Source: Nocardioides agariphilus
GTDB taxonomy: Bacteria; Actinomycetota; Actinomycetes; Propionibacteriales; Nocardioidaceae
DNA length: 44,056 nucleotides
Direction of reading: 5' to 3'
Assembly (NCBI RefSeq): GCF_015352445.1
Contig: NZ_JADKPO010000037.1
Span: 1 to 44,056, forward strand
Below are positions 8,083-16,212 of this stretch, one piece after another. The position numbers were made by a program, and so were the translations under genes. Position 1 is the stretch's first letter; every line of letters starts with the position of its first letter. The notes under the pieces were generated by a model. The model was not told where the DNA came from. It searched no databases and saw only the letters and a program-made list of their open reading frames with translations.

Positions 8083-8577
8083 ATCGAGCCCGACCTCGTC
8101 ACGCGCGGAGGCGAGAGCGGCCTGGGCCGCAGAGCGTACGGCCGGGTCGGCAGGGTCGATCCCCTCGTCGAACTCGTAGACCCAATGGATGTCGTGGCGC
8201 AGCTCCCGGTTGCCGGCCGGTGGGCGGCGGGCGATGACGCGTACGCCGCGGCGACCGTCGATCGGCACGTGGCGGACGAGCAGCACGCTCGCTGTCACCC
8301 GCTCGCGCACCAGCTCCAGGAGGCGGCCGGGTTCGGAGATCGGGTAGCGGTGCTCGCCCCGCGGCTGTCCCCAGGAGCCCACCTCGACCACGCGGAGCAG
8401 CTCGGTGTCGCGGTCCCAGTCCGCAGCCTCGACGTCCTGCCAGGCCAGGCGCTGTCCGTCGAGGTAGATCGCCTCACGGGTGCCGGCGAGCACCTCGCCG
8501 GTCGTGGTCCGGGTCCAGGCGAGGACGCGCTCACCCGCAGCAACATCGACCGGCGGACGCTTCGAGCCCAGCCTCAC
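8080..8577 (-). CDS. conserved hypothetical protein downstream of dnaG
   Basis: 165 residues from GTG 8577, seven bases after the dnaG stop; the frame is open further upstream to 8652 but that would run deep into dnaG. No signal peptide or membrane helix. The sequence is rich in charged residues and short beta-like stretches (GEVLAGTREAIYLDG, WQDVEAADWDRD), which suggests a PH-like or other small beta-barrel domain, but I do not recognise a named family. Its position immediately after primase on the same strand suggests co-transcription. Function unknown. Confidence 0.7.
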   Translation of the reverse strand: MRLGSKRPPVDVAAGERVLAWTRTTTGEVLAGTREAIYLDGQRLAWQDVEAADWDRDTELLRVVEVGSWGQPRGEHRYPISEPGRLLELVRERVTASVLLVRHVPIDGRRGVRVIARRPPAGNRELRHDIHWVYEFDEGIDPADPAVRSAAQAALASARDEVGLD

Positions 8578-8584
8578 CAGGCGC

Positions 8585-10471
8585 TCATCCCTGCTGGCCC
8601 ATCGCCAGCTCACGCAAGGTGCGGCGGTGCTGCTCGAGTGCGACCAGCTCACCGAACATCCGGTTGTAGTCGACGGCCTGGTCGACGGGGTTGGTGCGCT
8701 GCAGCCGCGACTTGAGCTCGGTGATCCGGCGCAGCGCCGTCAGCTCCTGGAGGCGGTAGACGTGGGCTGCGACGAACGCCTGGTCGGGCTCCTTGGCGGT
8801 CTTGAGCGGCTCGACGCCCAGGGCACTGACGGCCGACTGCACGACGGGATCGGCCGCGTCGGCGCGGATGCGCCCTGCCCAGCCGGCGTCGGCGGCGCTC
8901 GGCCCGCCGTTCTTCTCGACCAGCTCCCACACCGTGCGCAGGGTCGGGTGCGTGAAGTCGTTGGCGCCCACGTCGGAGGCCATCCGGCCGACCGCGGTGG
9001 GGTGCTGGAGCACGAGCTTGAGCGTCTCCCGCTCCAGGGCGAACCGGGGCTCTCGCGGGTCGGGCAGAGCGGCACGGGCCGGCTGCTGGGGCTGCTCAGC
9101 ACGAGCTGTCGAAGGGGCACCCGGCCGCTCGTCGGGGCGCCGGTTGGCGGCCCGGCGAACTTCGTCGCGAGCCTGCTCGATGTCGACGCCGACCATGCCG
9201 GCCAGCTCTCGGGCGAAGGCATCGACCTTGGACTTGTCGCGGATCGACGAGACGAGTCGCGCGCCTTCGCGGACGGCATCGACGCGTCCGTCGGCCCGGT
9301 CGAGGTCGTACTTGCCGACGACGTTGCCGAGCACGAAGCGGTAGAGCGGCACCCGGCGCGCGACCAGCTCGCGCACCGCGCCGTCGCCCTGCTGGATGCG
9401 CAGGTCGCACGGGTCGAGGCCGGTCGGCTCGATCGCGACATAGGTCTGGGACACGAAGTTCTGGTCGCCGCTAAAGGCCCGCAGGGCGGCCTTCTGGCCG
9501 GCCGAGTCGCCGTCGAAGGTGAAGATCACCTCGCCGCGGAACTCCTCGTGGTCGTGGAGGAAGCGCCTGAGCACCCGCGCGTGCTCGTCGCCGAACGCCG
9601 TGCCGCAGGTCGCGACCGCGGTGGGTACGCCGGAGAGGTGGCAGGCCATCACGTCGGTGTAGCCCTCGACCACCACGGCCTGGGACGTGCGGGCCATGTC
9701 ACGCCTTGCCAGGTCGATGCCGTAGAGGACCTGGCTCTTCTTGTAGAGCGCCGTCTCGGCCGTGTTGAGGTACTTGGCCTCGATGCGGTCGTCGTCGAAG
9801 AGCCGCCGTGCACCGAAGCCCAGGGTGTCACCGCTGGCGTCGCGGATCGGCCACAGCAACCGGCCGCGGAACTTGTCGTAGGTCGACCGGCCCTGGCTGA
9901 CCAGGCCCGCCGCCATCGACTCCTCGTCGCGGAAGCCCTTCTGGCGCAGGTGGCGGGTCAGCGCCTCCCCGTCGCGGGGCGCGAAGCCGATCCCGAACTG
10001 CTCGGCTGCCGCCTGGTCGAACCCGCGCTCGCCGAGGAACTGGCGGCCCACCACCGCCTCGGGCGTGGCCAGCTGCTCGGCGTAGAACAGCTGGGCGACC
10101 TTGTTGGCCTCCACGAGCCGCTGCCGCTGCGGCCCGCGCGGCCGCTCCTCGCGGACGTCGCCGTCCTCGCGGCGCAGGGTCACGCCGTACTTGTCGGCCA
10201 GGCGCTCGACGGTCTCGGTGAAGGCCAGGCCGTCGATCTTCATCAGGAAGCTGATGGCGTCGCCTCCCTCGTTGCAGGCCCCGAAGCAATGCCACAGGTT
10301 GCGCGAAGGAGTGATCTGGAACGACGGCGTCTTCTCGTCGTGGAAGGGACACAGACCCTTCAGAGCGCCTCCGCCAGCGCGACGCAAGGTGACATAGGAC
10401 GACACGACGTCTTCGATGCGGGCCTTGTCGCGCACCTCCGCGATGTCTTCCTCACGGATGCGGCCGGCCAC
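8585..10471 (-). CDS. dnaG: DNA primase
   Basis: A 628-residue bacterial primase that synthesises RNA primers at the replication fork. It has the CHC2 zinc ribbon at residues about 41-70 (CPFHDEKTPSF then HCFGACNEGGD), the basic RNA-polymerase domain, Toprim motifs (VVVEGYTDVM and FTFDGDSAGQ) near 260-320, and a C-terminal helicase-binding domain (about 490-628) after a Pro/Arg/Gln-rich linker. The last zinc-ribbon cysteines are spaced C-x3-C rather than the C-x2-C of E. coli DnaG. It starts at GTG 10471 behind TAGACT, consistent with a leaderless transcript. Length is normal for actinobacterial DnaG. Confidence 0.97.
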   Translation of the reverse strand: MAGRIREEDIAEVRDKARIEDVVSSYVTLRRAGGGALKGLCPFHDEKTPSFQITPSRNLWHCFGACNEGGDAISFLMKIDGLAFTETVERLADKYGVTLRREDGDVREERPRGPQRQRLVEANKVAQLFYAEQLATPEAVVGRQFLGERGFDQAAAEQFGIGFAPRDGEALTRHLRQKGFRDEESMAAGLVSQGRSTYDKFRGRLLWPIRDASGDTLGFGARRLFDDDRIEAKYLNTAETALYKKSQVLYGIDLARRDMARTSQAVVVEGYTDVMACHLSGVPTAVATCGTAFGDEHARVLRRFLHDHEEFRGEVIFTFDGDSAGQKAALRAFSGDQNFVSQTYVAIEPTGLDPCDLRIQQGDGAVRELVARRVPLYRFVLGNVVGKYDLDRADGRVDAVREGARLVSSIRDKSKVDAFARELAGMVGVDIEQARDEVRRAANRRPDERPGAPSTARAEQPQQPARAALPDPREPRFALERETLKLVLQHPTAVGRMASDVGANDFTHPTLRTVWELVEKNGGPSAADAGWAGRIRADAADPVVQSAVSALGVEPLKTAKEPDQAFVAAHVYRLQELTALRRITELKSRLQRTNPVDQAVDYNRMFGELVALEQHRRTLRELAMGQQG

Positions 10472-10477
10472 GCGCGG

Positions 10478-10483
10478 AGTCTA
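10478..10483 (-). promoter_or_regulatory. -10 element for leaderless dnaG
   Basis: TAGACT on the minus strand ends six bases before the dnaG GTG, the distance expected if transcription begins at the start codon. No good -35 is visible. Confidence 0.4.
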
Positions 10484-10600
10484 TGCCGCGGCGCCCACCG
10501 CCAGTCCGGCGCAGGCCGGCCCCTGTGGAGGAGGTCCACGCCCTGGGACGGCACCCATCCGGGTGGTTCGACCGAGGGCGGGCGGGGTCAGGATGGAGTG

Positions 10601-11683
10601 ATGACATCCTCGGACCTCGATCGCTCCGAGAAGGCCCGCGACCGCGAGGCGGCCAAGCCGGAGCCTGACGACCCCACCAAGCCCGATGCGCCCACCGACC
10701 TCGAGAAGCGCACCTGGTTCTACGTCGCCCGCAAGGTGAGGCGCGAGTTCAGCGACGACCAGTGCACGGACCTGGCGGCCGCGTTGACGTACTACGGCGT
10801 GCTGGCCATCTTCCCGGCCGCGATCGCCCTGAGCGCGATCTTGGGCCTGGTCGGGCAGAACCCCGAGAAGTCCGTGCAGACGGTGCTCGACGTACTCTCG
10901 CCGCTGGTGTCCGACGACACCCTCGGCACCATCAAGACGCCCCTCCTCGAGCTCGCTGCGTCGCAGACCGCGGGGGTCGCTCTCATCCTCGGTCTCCTCG
11001 GCGCGCTCTGGTCCGCGTCGGGGTACGTCGGAGCCTTCGCGCGGGCGATGAACCGCGTCTACGAGATCGGCGAGGGGCGGCCCTTCTGGAAGCTGCGGCC
11101 GATCATGCTCCTGATCACCCTGGTCGCGATCCTGCTCGTGGCACTGGTGCTGGTGATGCTCGTGGTCAGCGGACCGTTGGCCCAGTCCATCGGCGACCAG
11201 ATCGGGCTGGGTGACCAGGCCGTCCAGGTCTGGAGCATCGCCAAGTGGCCGCTCATGCTCCTCGCGGTGCTGCTCATCGTCGCGATCCTCTACTACGCGA
11301 CGCCCAACGTGCAGCAGCCCAAGTTCCGGTGGATCTCGCTCGGCGCCGCCGTCGCGATCCTGATCTGGATGCTCGCCGCGGCCGGCTTCGCGTTCTACGT
11401 GGCCAACTTCGGCTCCTACAACAAGACCTACGGCTCGTTGGCCGGTGTCGTCGTCGGACTGGTCTTCTTGTGGCTGACCAACGTCGCGCTGCTGCTGGGC
11501 GCCGAGGTCGACTCCGAGATCGAGCGCGGCCGCCAGCTGCAGGCCGGCATCGCCGCTGAGTCCGAGATCCAGCTCCCCGCACGCGACACCCGCAACATCG
11601 AGAAGGCCGCGGCCAAGGACGCCAAGGACGAGGCCAAGGGCCGCCGCATCCGCGAGCGGGCCGGTCGCCGCCACCACGACTGA
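10601..11683 (+). CDS. YihY/virulence factor BrkB family membrane protein
   Basis: 360 residues. After an acidic/basic N-terminal tail (about 1-50) come about six membrane helices with family motifs: DLAAALTYYGVLAIFPA (start of the core), WSASGYVGAFARAMNRVYE, ILYYATPNVQ, and FYVANFGSYNKTYGSLAGVV. The C-terminal tail is strongly charged (KAAAKDAKDEAKGRRI). The family was once called ribonuclease BN, but it is an integral membrane protein of unclear role, possibly transport. ATG 10601 follows GGATGGAG. The YtxH-like gene follows after 23 bp, so co-transcription is likely. Confidence 0.92.
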   Translation: MTSSDLDRSEKARDREAAKPEPDDPTKPDAPTDLEKRTWFYVARKVRREFSDDQCTDLAAALTYYGVLAIFPAAIALSAILGLVGQNPEKSVQTVLDVLSPLVSDDTLGTIKTPLLELAASQTAGVALILGLLGALWSASGYVGAFARAMNRVYEIGEGRPFWKLRPIMLLITLVAILLVALVLVMLVVSGPLAQSIGDQIGLGDQAVQVWSIAKWPLMLLAVLLIVAILYYATPNVQQPKFRWISLGAAVAILIWMLAAAGFAFYVANFGSYNKTYGSLAGVVVGLVFLWLTNVALLLGAEVDSEIERGRQLQAGIAAESEIQLPARDTRNIEKAAAKDAKDEAKGRRIRERAGRRHHD

Positions 11684-11706
11684 CCACCACCACCCAGGAG
11701 GACATC

Positions 11707-12054
11707 ATGAAGAAGCTCACCTTGTTGATCGCGTTTGCCGTCGGCTACGTGCTCGGAGCCCAAGCGGGCCGTCAACGCTACGAGCAGATCAAGAAGGCCG
11801 CGTTCAAGGTCAAGGACGACCCACGTGTGCAGTCCGCCGCGTCGACGGTCGCCGACACCGCGCGCGAGCAGGCTCCGGTGGTGGCCCAGAAGGTCAGCCA
11901 CGCTGCCGGAGTCGCCGCGTCCACCGCGGCCTCCCACTCGCCGTTCGGCTCGTCGTCAGGGTCCAACGGGCACGACGACGAGCTGCTCGACCAGCTCAAC
12001 CCCGAGAGCACCGCGCGTCAGGACAACCCGTACCCGCAGGGCGACCTGCCCTGA
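11707..12054 (+). CDS. YtxH-like small membrane-anchored protein
   Basis: 115 residues with an excellent ribosome site (AGGAGGA at 11696-11702). The N-terminus MKKLTLLIAFAVGYVLGAQAGR has a Gly-rich helix followed by RQRYEQIKKAA, the pattern of YtxH/general-stress membrane proteins in actinobacteria, then an Ala/Val-rich amphipathic region and an acidic Ser/Gly tail. It probably sits in the inner membrane with the YihY protein encoded just upstream. Biochemical role unknown. Confidence 0.85.
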   Translation: MKKLTLLIAFAVGYVLGAQAGRQRYEQIKKAAFKVKDDPRVQSAASTVADTAREQAPVVAQKVSHAAGVAASTAASHSPFGSSSGSNGHDDELLDQLNPESTARQDNPYPQGDLP

Positions 12055-12071
12055 CACTCGAGGGTCTCGAC

Positions 12072-13343
12072 TCAACCCACCACGAGCCTGTCGTGCCACG
12101 CTGCCGCGCTGGCGTCGGTGAGGGAGGCGACCTGGTCGATGACCGCTCGCCGACGACCGTCGTCGGCGGCGGCGGCGGCCCAGTCGTCGGCGTACGGCGC
12201 ATCGAGCGCGTCCGGACCGCGGGCGGTCAGCACCTCGACCAGCTCGGCCAGCAGCTCGCGCTGGCGTGACATCAGGGCCAGCCGGTCGTCGGTGCGCATC
12301 ACATAGTGGGCCGCGATGCCCTTGAGCACGGCGATCTCCCGCTCGGTCTCCTCCGGCACGACGAGGTCTGCGCGATAGCGGACGAACGGTCCTGGCGACC
12401 CGGCGAAGGTCGCGTCCTGGACCGCACCGCAGAACCGGCCGATCAGGTCGCTCGTCAGGTTCTTGAGCGCCGCGAGGTGACGACGCGACCCGTCGTAGGC
12501 CCGGTCCGGCCAGCCGTCGACCGACTGCAGCGACTTGAGCGCGCCGTCCAGCGCTGCGTCATCGGTGCCGGGGAGGTACCACTCGCGCACGGTGGCCCAG
12601 ACAGCCTCGGTGTCGAGGTCGTGCAGGTCGATGCGCCCGGCGACGATGCCGTCCTCGACGTCGTGGACGGAGTAGGCGACGTCATCGGCAAGGTCCATCA
12701 CCTGCGCCTCCAGGCATCGCCTCCTGCCCTGGACGCCGTCTCGCACCCAGTCGAAGATCGGCCGGTCGTCGTCGTAGACGCCGAACTTGCGGATCACTCG
12801 CGGCGAGCCGTCAGCGTGGACGCCGCCCGGCGCCTCGGCCTCCGCCGACGGCCAGGGGTACTTCGTGCTGGCATCGAGGGTGGCCCGCGTCAGGTTCAGC
12901 CCGACCGAGCCGTCCTCGCCGAAGGTCTTGGCCTCGAGCCGCGTCAGCAGGCGGAAGGTCTGGGCGTTGCCCTCGAAACCGCCGAACCCGGCACTCAGCT
13001 CCGCGAGCACCCGCTCACCGTTGTGCCCGAACGGCGGGTGGCCGAGGTCGTGGGCCAACGCTGCGGTCTCGACGATGTCGGGCTCGCACCCGAGTGCGCG
13101 GCTGAGGTCTCGGGCGACCTGGGCGACCTCGAGGCTGTGGGTGAGCCGGTTGCGCACGAAGTCGTCGGACTGCGGGCCGACCACCTGGGTCTTGGCGGCC
13201 AGCCTCCGCGACGCAGCCGCGTGCACCACCCGGGCGCGGTCGCGCTCGAACGGCGTGCGCACGGGGGCCGCGACCCGCTTGGGCGGCTCGGCGACGTACC
13301 GCTCGCGGTCGCCCTCGTCGTACAGCTCGGGGTTGACGTCCAT
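12072..13343 (-). CDS. dgt: deoxyguanosinetriphosphate triphosphohydrolase (dGTPase)
   Basis: A 423-residue HD-domain enzyme that hydrolyses dGTP (and often other dNTPs) to the nucleoside and triphosphate, controlling dNTP pools. Metal and catalytic residues are visible in NRLTHSLEVAQVAR (H69), AALAHDLGHPPFGHNGE (H98-D99 and following histidines) and DLADDVAYSVHDVEDG. ATG 13343 lies eight bases after TAGGGT, suggesting a leaderless mRNA. In mycobacteria dgt lies next to dnaG; here two genes intervene. It is convergent with the YtxH-like gene and divergent from the sigma-factor gene. Confidence 0.95.
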   Translation of the reverse strand: MDVNPELYDEGDRERYVAEPPKRVAAPVRTPFERDRARVVHAAASRRLAAKTQVVGPQSDDFVRNRLTHSLEVAQVARDLSRALGCEPDIVETAALAHDLGHPPFGHNGERVLAELSAGFGGFEGNAQTFRLLTRLEAKTFGEDGSVGLNLTRATLDASTKYPWPSAEAEAPGGVHADGSPRVIRKFGVYDDDRPIFDWVRDGVQGRRRCLEAQVMDLADDVAYSVHDVEDGIVAGRIDLHDLDTEAVWATVREWYLPGTDDAALDGALKSLQSVDGWPDRAYDGSRRHLAALKNLTSDLIGRFCGAVQDATFAGSPGPFVRYRADLVVPEETEREIAVLKGIAAHYVMRTDDRLALMSRQRELLAELVEVLTARGPDALDAPYADDWAAAAADDGRRRAVIDQVASLTDASAAAWHDRLVVG

Positions 13344-13351
13344 CGTGCGCG

Positions 13352-13357
13352 ACCCTA
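13352..13357 (-). promoter_or_regulatory. -10 element for leaderless dgt
   Basis: TAGGGT on the minus strand lies eight bases before the dgt ATG, a common actinobacterial leaderless arrangement. No -35 match is visible at 17-18 bp. Confidence 0.45.
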
Positions 13358-13399
13358 GTAGGGAACCGCAGGCCGTGACCGACGCGTCTGGGAGGTGTG

Positions 13400-13909
13400 G
13401 TGAGCGACGACCCGGTAGTGGCCGAGTTCAGCGAGTACGTCTCGCTGCGCTGGGCCCGGCTCGTCCGCTCGGCCGTCCTCCTCGGCTGCTCGCCCCCCGA
13501 GGCCGAGGACGTCGTCCAGGCAGCGTTGACCAGGTGCCTGGTCAGCTGGGCGAAGGTACGCCGGGCCGACGACCGCGATGCCTACGTGCACCGCGTACTG
13601 ATCAACACCTTCACCTCGAGCAGGCGTCGGCGGTGGACGGGCGAGCTGCCGGTCGCCGCGACCCCGGAGCGTCTCACGGACGACGAGACGGCGTCCTACG
13701 ACGACGCGGACGCCGTGCGTCGATCGCTCGCCCGGCTCTCACCTGACCAGCGGACCGCCGTGGTGCTGCGCTACTACGCCCATCTGAGCGAGCAGCAGAT
13801 GGCCAACGTTCTCGGCGTCGCGCCCGGCACCGTGAAGTCGCGGCTCTCCCGCGCGCTCAAGCTGCTGGCCGACGACCCTCACCTCTCCGACCTGCGAGGC
13901 GCACCGTGA
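13400..13909 (+). CDS. SigE-family ECF RNA polymerase sigma factor
   Basis: 169 residues. Region 2 is at about 8-75 (RLVRSAVLLGCSPPEAEDVVQ, a SigE-family form) and region 4 at about 108-165 (LSPDQRTAVVLRYYAHLSEQQ then VLGVAPGTVKSRLSRAL, the -35-binding helix-turn-helix). It directs RNA polymerase to an unknown regulon. GTG 13400 was chosen over the adjacent GTG 13397 because GGGAGG (13390-13395) would otherwise sit one base from the start. The stop overlaps the next start by 4 bp (GTGA), so the coupled membrane protein is probably its anti-sigma or signal partner. Confidence 0.92.
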   Translation: MSDDPVVAEFSEYVSLRWARLVRSAVLLGCSPPEAEDVVQAALTRCLVSWAKVRRADDRDAYVHRVLINTFTSSRRRRWTGELPVAATPERLTDDETASYDDADAVRRSLARLSPDQRTAVVLRYYAHLSEQQMANVLGVAPGTVKSRLSRALKLLADDPHLSDLRGAP

Positions 13910-15126
13910 CCGACCAGAACCTCTCCGACCTTCTGGACCGAGCCGGCGAGCGCATCGCGGCAGGCTCTCCCCCGTTGGGGGCGATGATCGACGCCGCTGC
14001 GGTGGTGCGTCGGCGGCAACGAACTCGCTGGACCGGGGCGCTCGCCGCCGTCGGTGCCGGGGCAGTCGTGGCCGTCGTGGTCGGCGGTCCTGCGCTGTTC
14101 CCGGCCGCTGACTCGCGTACGCCGCCACAGCCCTCCACCCAAGGCACCTCGCCCGTCGAGTCGGAGCCGATCCCTCCCGGGACCCGGTTGGTGGGCATCG
14201 GGCACGTGGCGATCGCCGTACCCGAGGAGTGGGCGACCAACGCGATCAGGTGCGGGACTGCCACCCGGCCGACGGTCGTCGTCGACGTGACGGTGATCGA
14301 AGGATGTGCCCTGCTGGCACCGAAGGTGCACGACGTCGTGTGGCTGGAGCGCGCTGTCAATGCCTCGATGTTCGTACCCGACCGTGATGTCGAGATCGAC
14401 GGCGTGGCCGCCCAGACGAACGAGGTCACCTGTTCGGAGTTGGGCAACGGCACCACGAGCTGCACCCGCACGGTGTTCGTCCCGTCGGACCAGGCGTCCT
14501 TCCGTGCGATCGCGAAGACCAAGGAGCGCGTGGACGAGATCTTGTCGTGGATCCGGGTGGTCGACGACCGGGTCGCCGTACCTGGGTTCCACGGCGTCAA
14601 CGACAGCGAGCAGGACGACGACGCCGGCGAGCACTATCGCCAGGCCCTCCAAGCGGCGGGGCTGGCAGCCCAGGTGAACACTCAGTTCGTCGGGGGTGGC
14701 AAGCCTGGCCTCATCCTCGGCGTCAGCCCCGCGCCCGGCACGATGCTCGAACCCGGCCAGACCGTGACGATGACCGAGGTCGCCGATCCTCGCGGCCCTG
14801 CTGACCTGGTCGATGTCGAGGTCAACTCGGTCGGCCCAGGCAACAGCATGGACTACCGCGGACGCACCGACGCCCAGCTCCGTGCCGGCACCCGCATCGA
14901 GCTCGAGCTGGGCTCGACCATCTGGGTCTATGGGCATGGCCAGGGGATCGGCTCGCTGGCGGGGGAGATCTCAGGGCCCGCGCTCGCTCTCGATGACTGG
15001 AGGGAAGGGCCGAACTACGGGCGGTCCTGGACGGCTGTCGCCCGGGGTACGAGCGAGCTGACGGTCACCATCACCGTCGACGGGGAGCGCATCGTGATCG
15101 GGACGGTCACCGTCAGCGTGCGGTGA
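13906..15126 (+). CDS. membrane protein with PASTA-like domain, putative anti-sigma partner
   Basis: 406 residues, translationally coupled to the sigma gene. A cytoplasmic N-terminal segment of about 40 residues (SDLLDRAGERIAAG) precedes one membrane helix (about 43-61), then a large outside part. Near 215-275 (VPGFHG...LQAAGLAAQV...SPAPGTMLEPGQTVTMT) is a PASTA-like repeat, the module that senses peptidoglycan fragments or beta-lactams in PknB-type kinases. The last 130 residues are beta-rich. Topology and coupling fit a transmembrane regulator that holds the sigma factor and responds to an envelope signal (inference); there is no zinc HxxxCxxC anti-sigma motif. Confidence 0.85.
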   Translation: MTDQNLSDLLDRAGERIAAGSPPLGAMIDAAAVVRRRQRTRWTGALAAVGAGAVVAVVVGGPALFPAADSRTPPQPSTQGTSPVESEPIPPGTRLVGIGHVAIAVPEEWATNAIRCGTATRPTVVVDVTVIEGCALLAPKVHDVVWLERAVNASMFVPDRDVEIDGVAAQTNEVTCSELGNGTTSCTRTVFVPSDQASFRAIAKTKERVDEILSWIRVVDDRVAVPGFHGVNDSEQDDDAGEHYRQALQAAGLAAQVNTQFVGGGKPGLILGVSPAPGTMLEPGQTVTMTEVADPRGPADLVDVEVNSVGPGNSMDYRGRTDAQLRAGTRIELELGSTIWVYGHGQGIGSLAGEISGPALALDDWREGPNYGRSWTAVARGTSELTVTITVDGERIVIGTVTVSVR

Positions 15127-15147
15127 GGGTCAGGTTGCCACTGAACC

Positions 15148-16032
15148 TCAGAAGACCGAGACGTGCACGTGGTCGTAGTGGTTGGCGGTGGTCGAGCCGC
15201 GGCTCGCCATGGGACGCCAGCCCTCGCCGCTGCGCTCGACCGACCAGATGTGCTGGCTGTAGATCACATAGGAGACGCCGAGCTCGGCGTAGTGGGCGCG
15301 CACGAAGTCCGCCACCTGGTAGCCGAGGTCGCCGCTGACCATGATGTCGACGGCCTTGCCCAGCGGGTGGTCGCCGCCGCCGCCGCGCAGCGTGCCGTAG
15401 ACGGTGATCGAGGGGAAGGCCGCGCACACGGCGGCGTGCACCTTGATGATGCTCGGGCTGACCGAGCTGGGCACCGTGGTGCCGTTGGTGCACGCGCCGC
15501 CGAAGGCGATCGGCTTCACGTCGTCGAGGTAGCCGGCGGTCACCCAGCGGCTCTTGCCCTCCACGACGATCTCCTCGCGGCCACCGGCCTGGCGTCCGGT
15601 CACCAGGACGTGGCGAGCGGACGCGATCTCGCCGACCTGCACGGCATCGGGCCCGGACTTGGTCCAGAGGTTCAGGGGCGCCGTGGTCCAGAGCCGGGTG
15701 TGGGCCTGACGGACCGCCTTGGCCGTCGCGGCGAGCGCACCGTCGGCGCGTGCCTCCCTGACGGCGTCCTTCTTGTCCTTGCGAGACGCCGAACGGGAGA
15801 CCACCAGGCGGTCACTGGCATCGGCCGACGCGGTGGGCGAGATCGTCGCGGTCAGGCGGTTGGCTGCCGGGGCAGCCAACAGGTCGGCACCGACCGAGGA
15901 GTTGAGGACTCCTGCCGTGATGACGGCGGTGGTGGCGAGTACGGCGAGCCCGGCGGAGACCGTCTTGGTGCTGGTGACGGCTCCGAACAGGCGGCGGGCA
16001 TCGGCGTCCCGCTTGTGGCGATGAACAGCCAC
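15148..16032 (-). CDS. secreted M15-like peptidase / cell-wall hydrolase
   Basis: 294 residues. A basic N-terminus and a membrane/signal helix (about 25-50) are followed by a Ser/Ala-rich linker, an SH3-like stretch (about 115-170: LNLWTKSGPDAVQVGEI...SRWVTAGYLDD) and a C-terminal domain (about 185-294) with GGGGDHPLGKAVDIM and NHYDHVHVS, the H...D and H-x-H zinc arrangement of DD-carboxypeptidase-type M15/ARB-07466-like domains. It probably trims peptidoglycan stems outside the cell (inference). ATG 16032 follows a 180-bp upstream region with no other gene. It is convergent with the PASTA-like protein gene, so two neighbouring genes concern the wall. Confidence 0.88.
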   Translation of the reverse strand: MAVHRHKRDADARRLFGAVTSTKTVSAGLAVLATTAVITAGVLNSSVGADLLAAPAANRLTATISPTASADASDRLVVSRSASRKDKKDAVREARADGALAATAKAVRQAHTRLWTTAPLNLWTKSGPDAVQVGEIASARHVLVTGRQAGGREEIVVEGKSRWVTAGYLDDVKPIAFGGACTNGTTVPSSVSPSIIKVHAAVCAAFPSITVYGTLRGGGGDHPLGKAVDIMVSGDLGYQVADFVRAHYAELGVSYVIYSQHIWSVERSGEGWRPMASRGSTTANHYDHVHVSVF

Positions 16033-16212
16033 AGCGCTGATCCTTTGCTGTTGAAGACAGGGGACAGGTCCGGTTTCCCGCGAGAGCTACCAACCGATGG
16101 TTGATAACGAAACGGACACGAAGCCCCGAGTCAAGCACACATCTCGATGGGTGTCTCAAATCCCCGGCGCGATCGGTGTACGTGTTCCGCGTCACCCCAG
16201 GTGGTGGGGCGA
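16033..16212 (-). other. 180-bp upstream region of the M15-like gene
   Basis: No gene is seen. The only promoter-like signal is TTGACT (minus strand, 16129-16134) followed 19 bp later by CGTTAT (16104-16109), a weak match with long spacing, which would give a 5' UTR of about 65 bases. No riboswitch consensus could be matched by eye. Confidence 0.3.

Noticed and set aside
8480-10600. Open frame on the plus strand leading into the YihY gene
   Set aside because: The first 700 codons are antisense to dnaG; the real protein begins at ATG 10601 with an RBS and the family domain.
10601-11683. Annotation as ribonuclease BN
   Set aside because: The historical name for the YihY/BrkB family is misassigned; true RNase BN/Z is a metallo-beta-lactamase-fold enzyme.
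16033-16212. Possible c-di-AMP riboswitch before the secreted wall peptidase gene
   Set aside because: Such switches are common before actinobacterial wall hydrolases, and the minus strand has GGTAG and GCGGGAA, but the order and conserved boxes do not match as far as I can tell by eye. A covariance-model search would decide.
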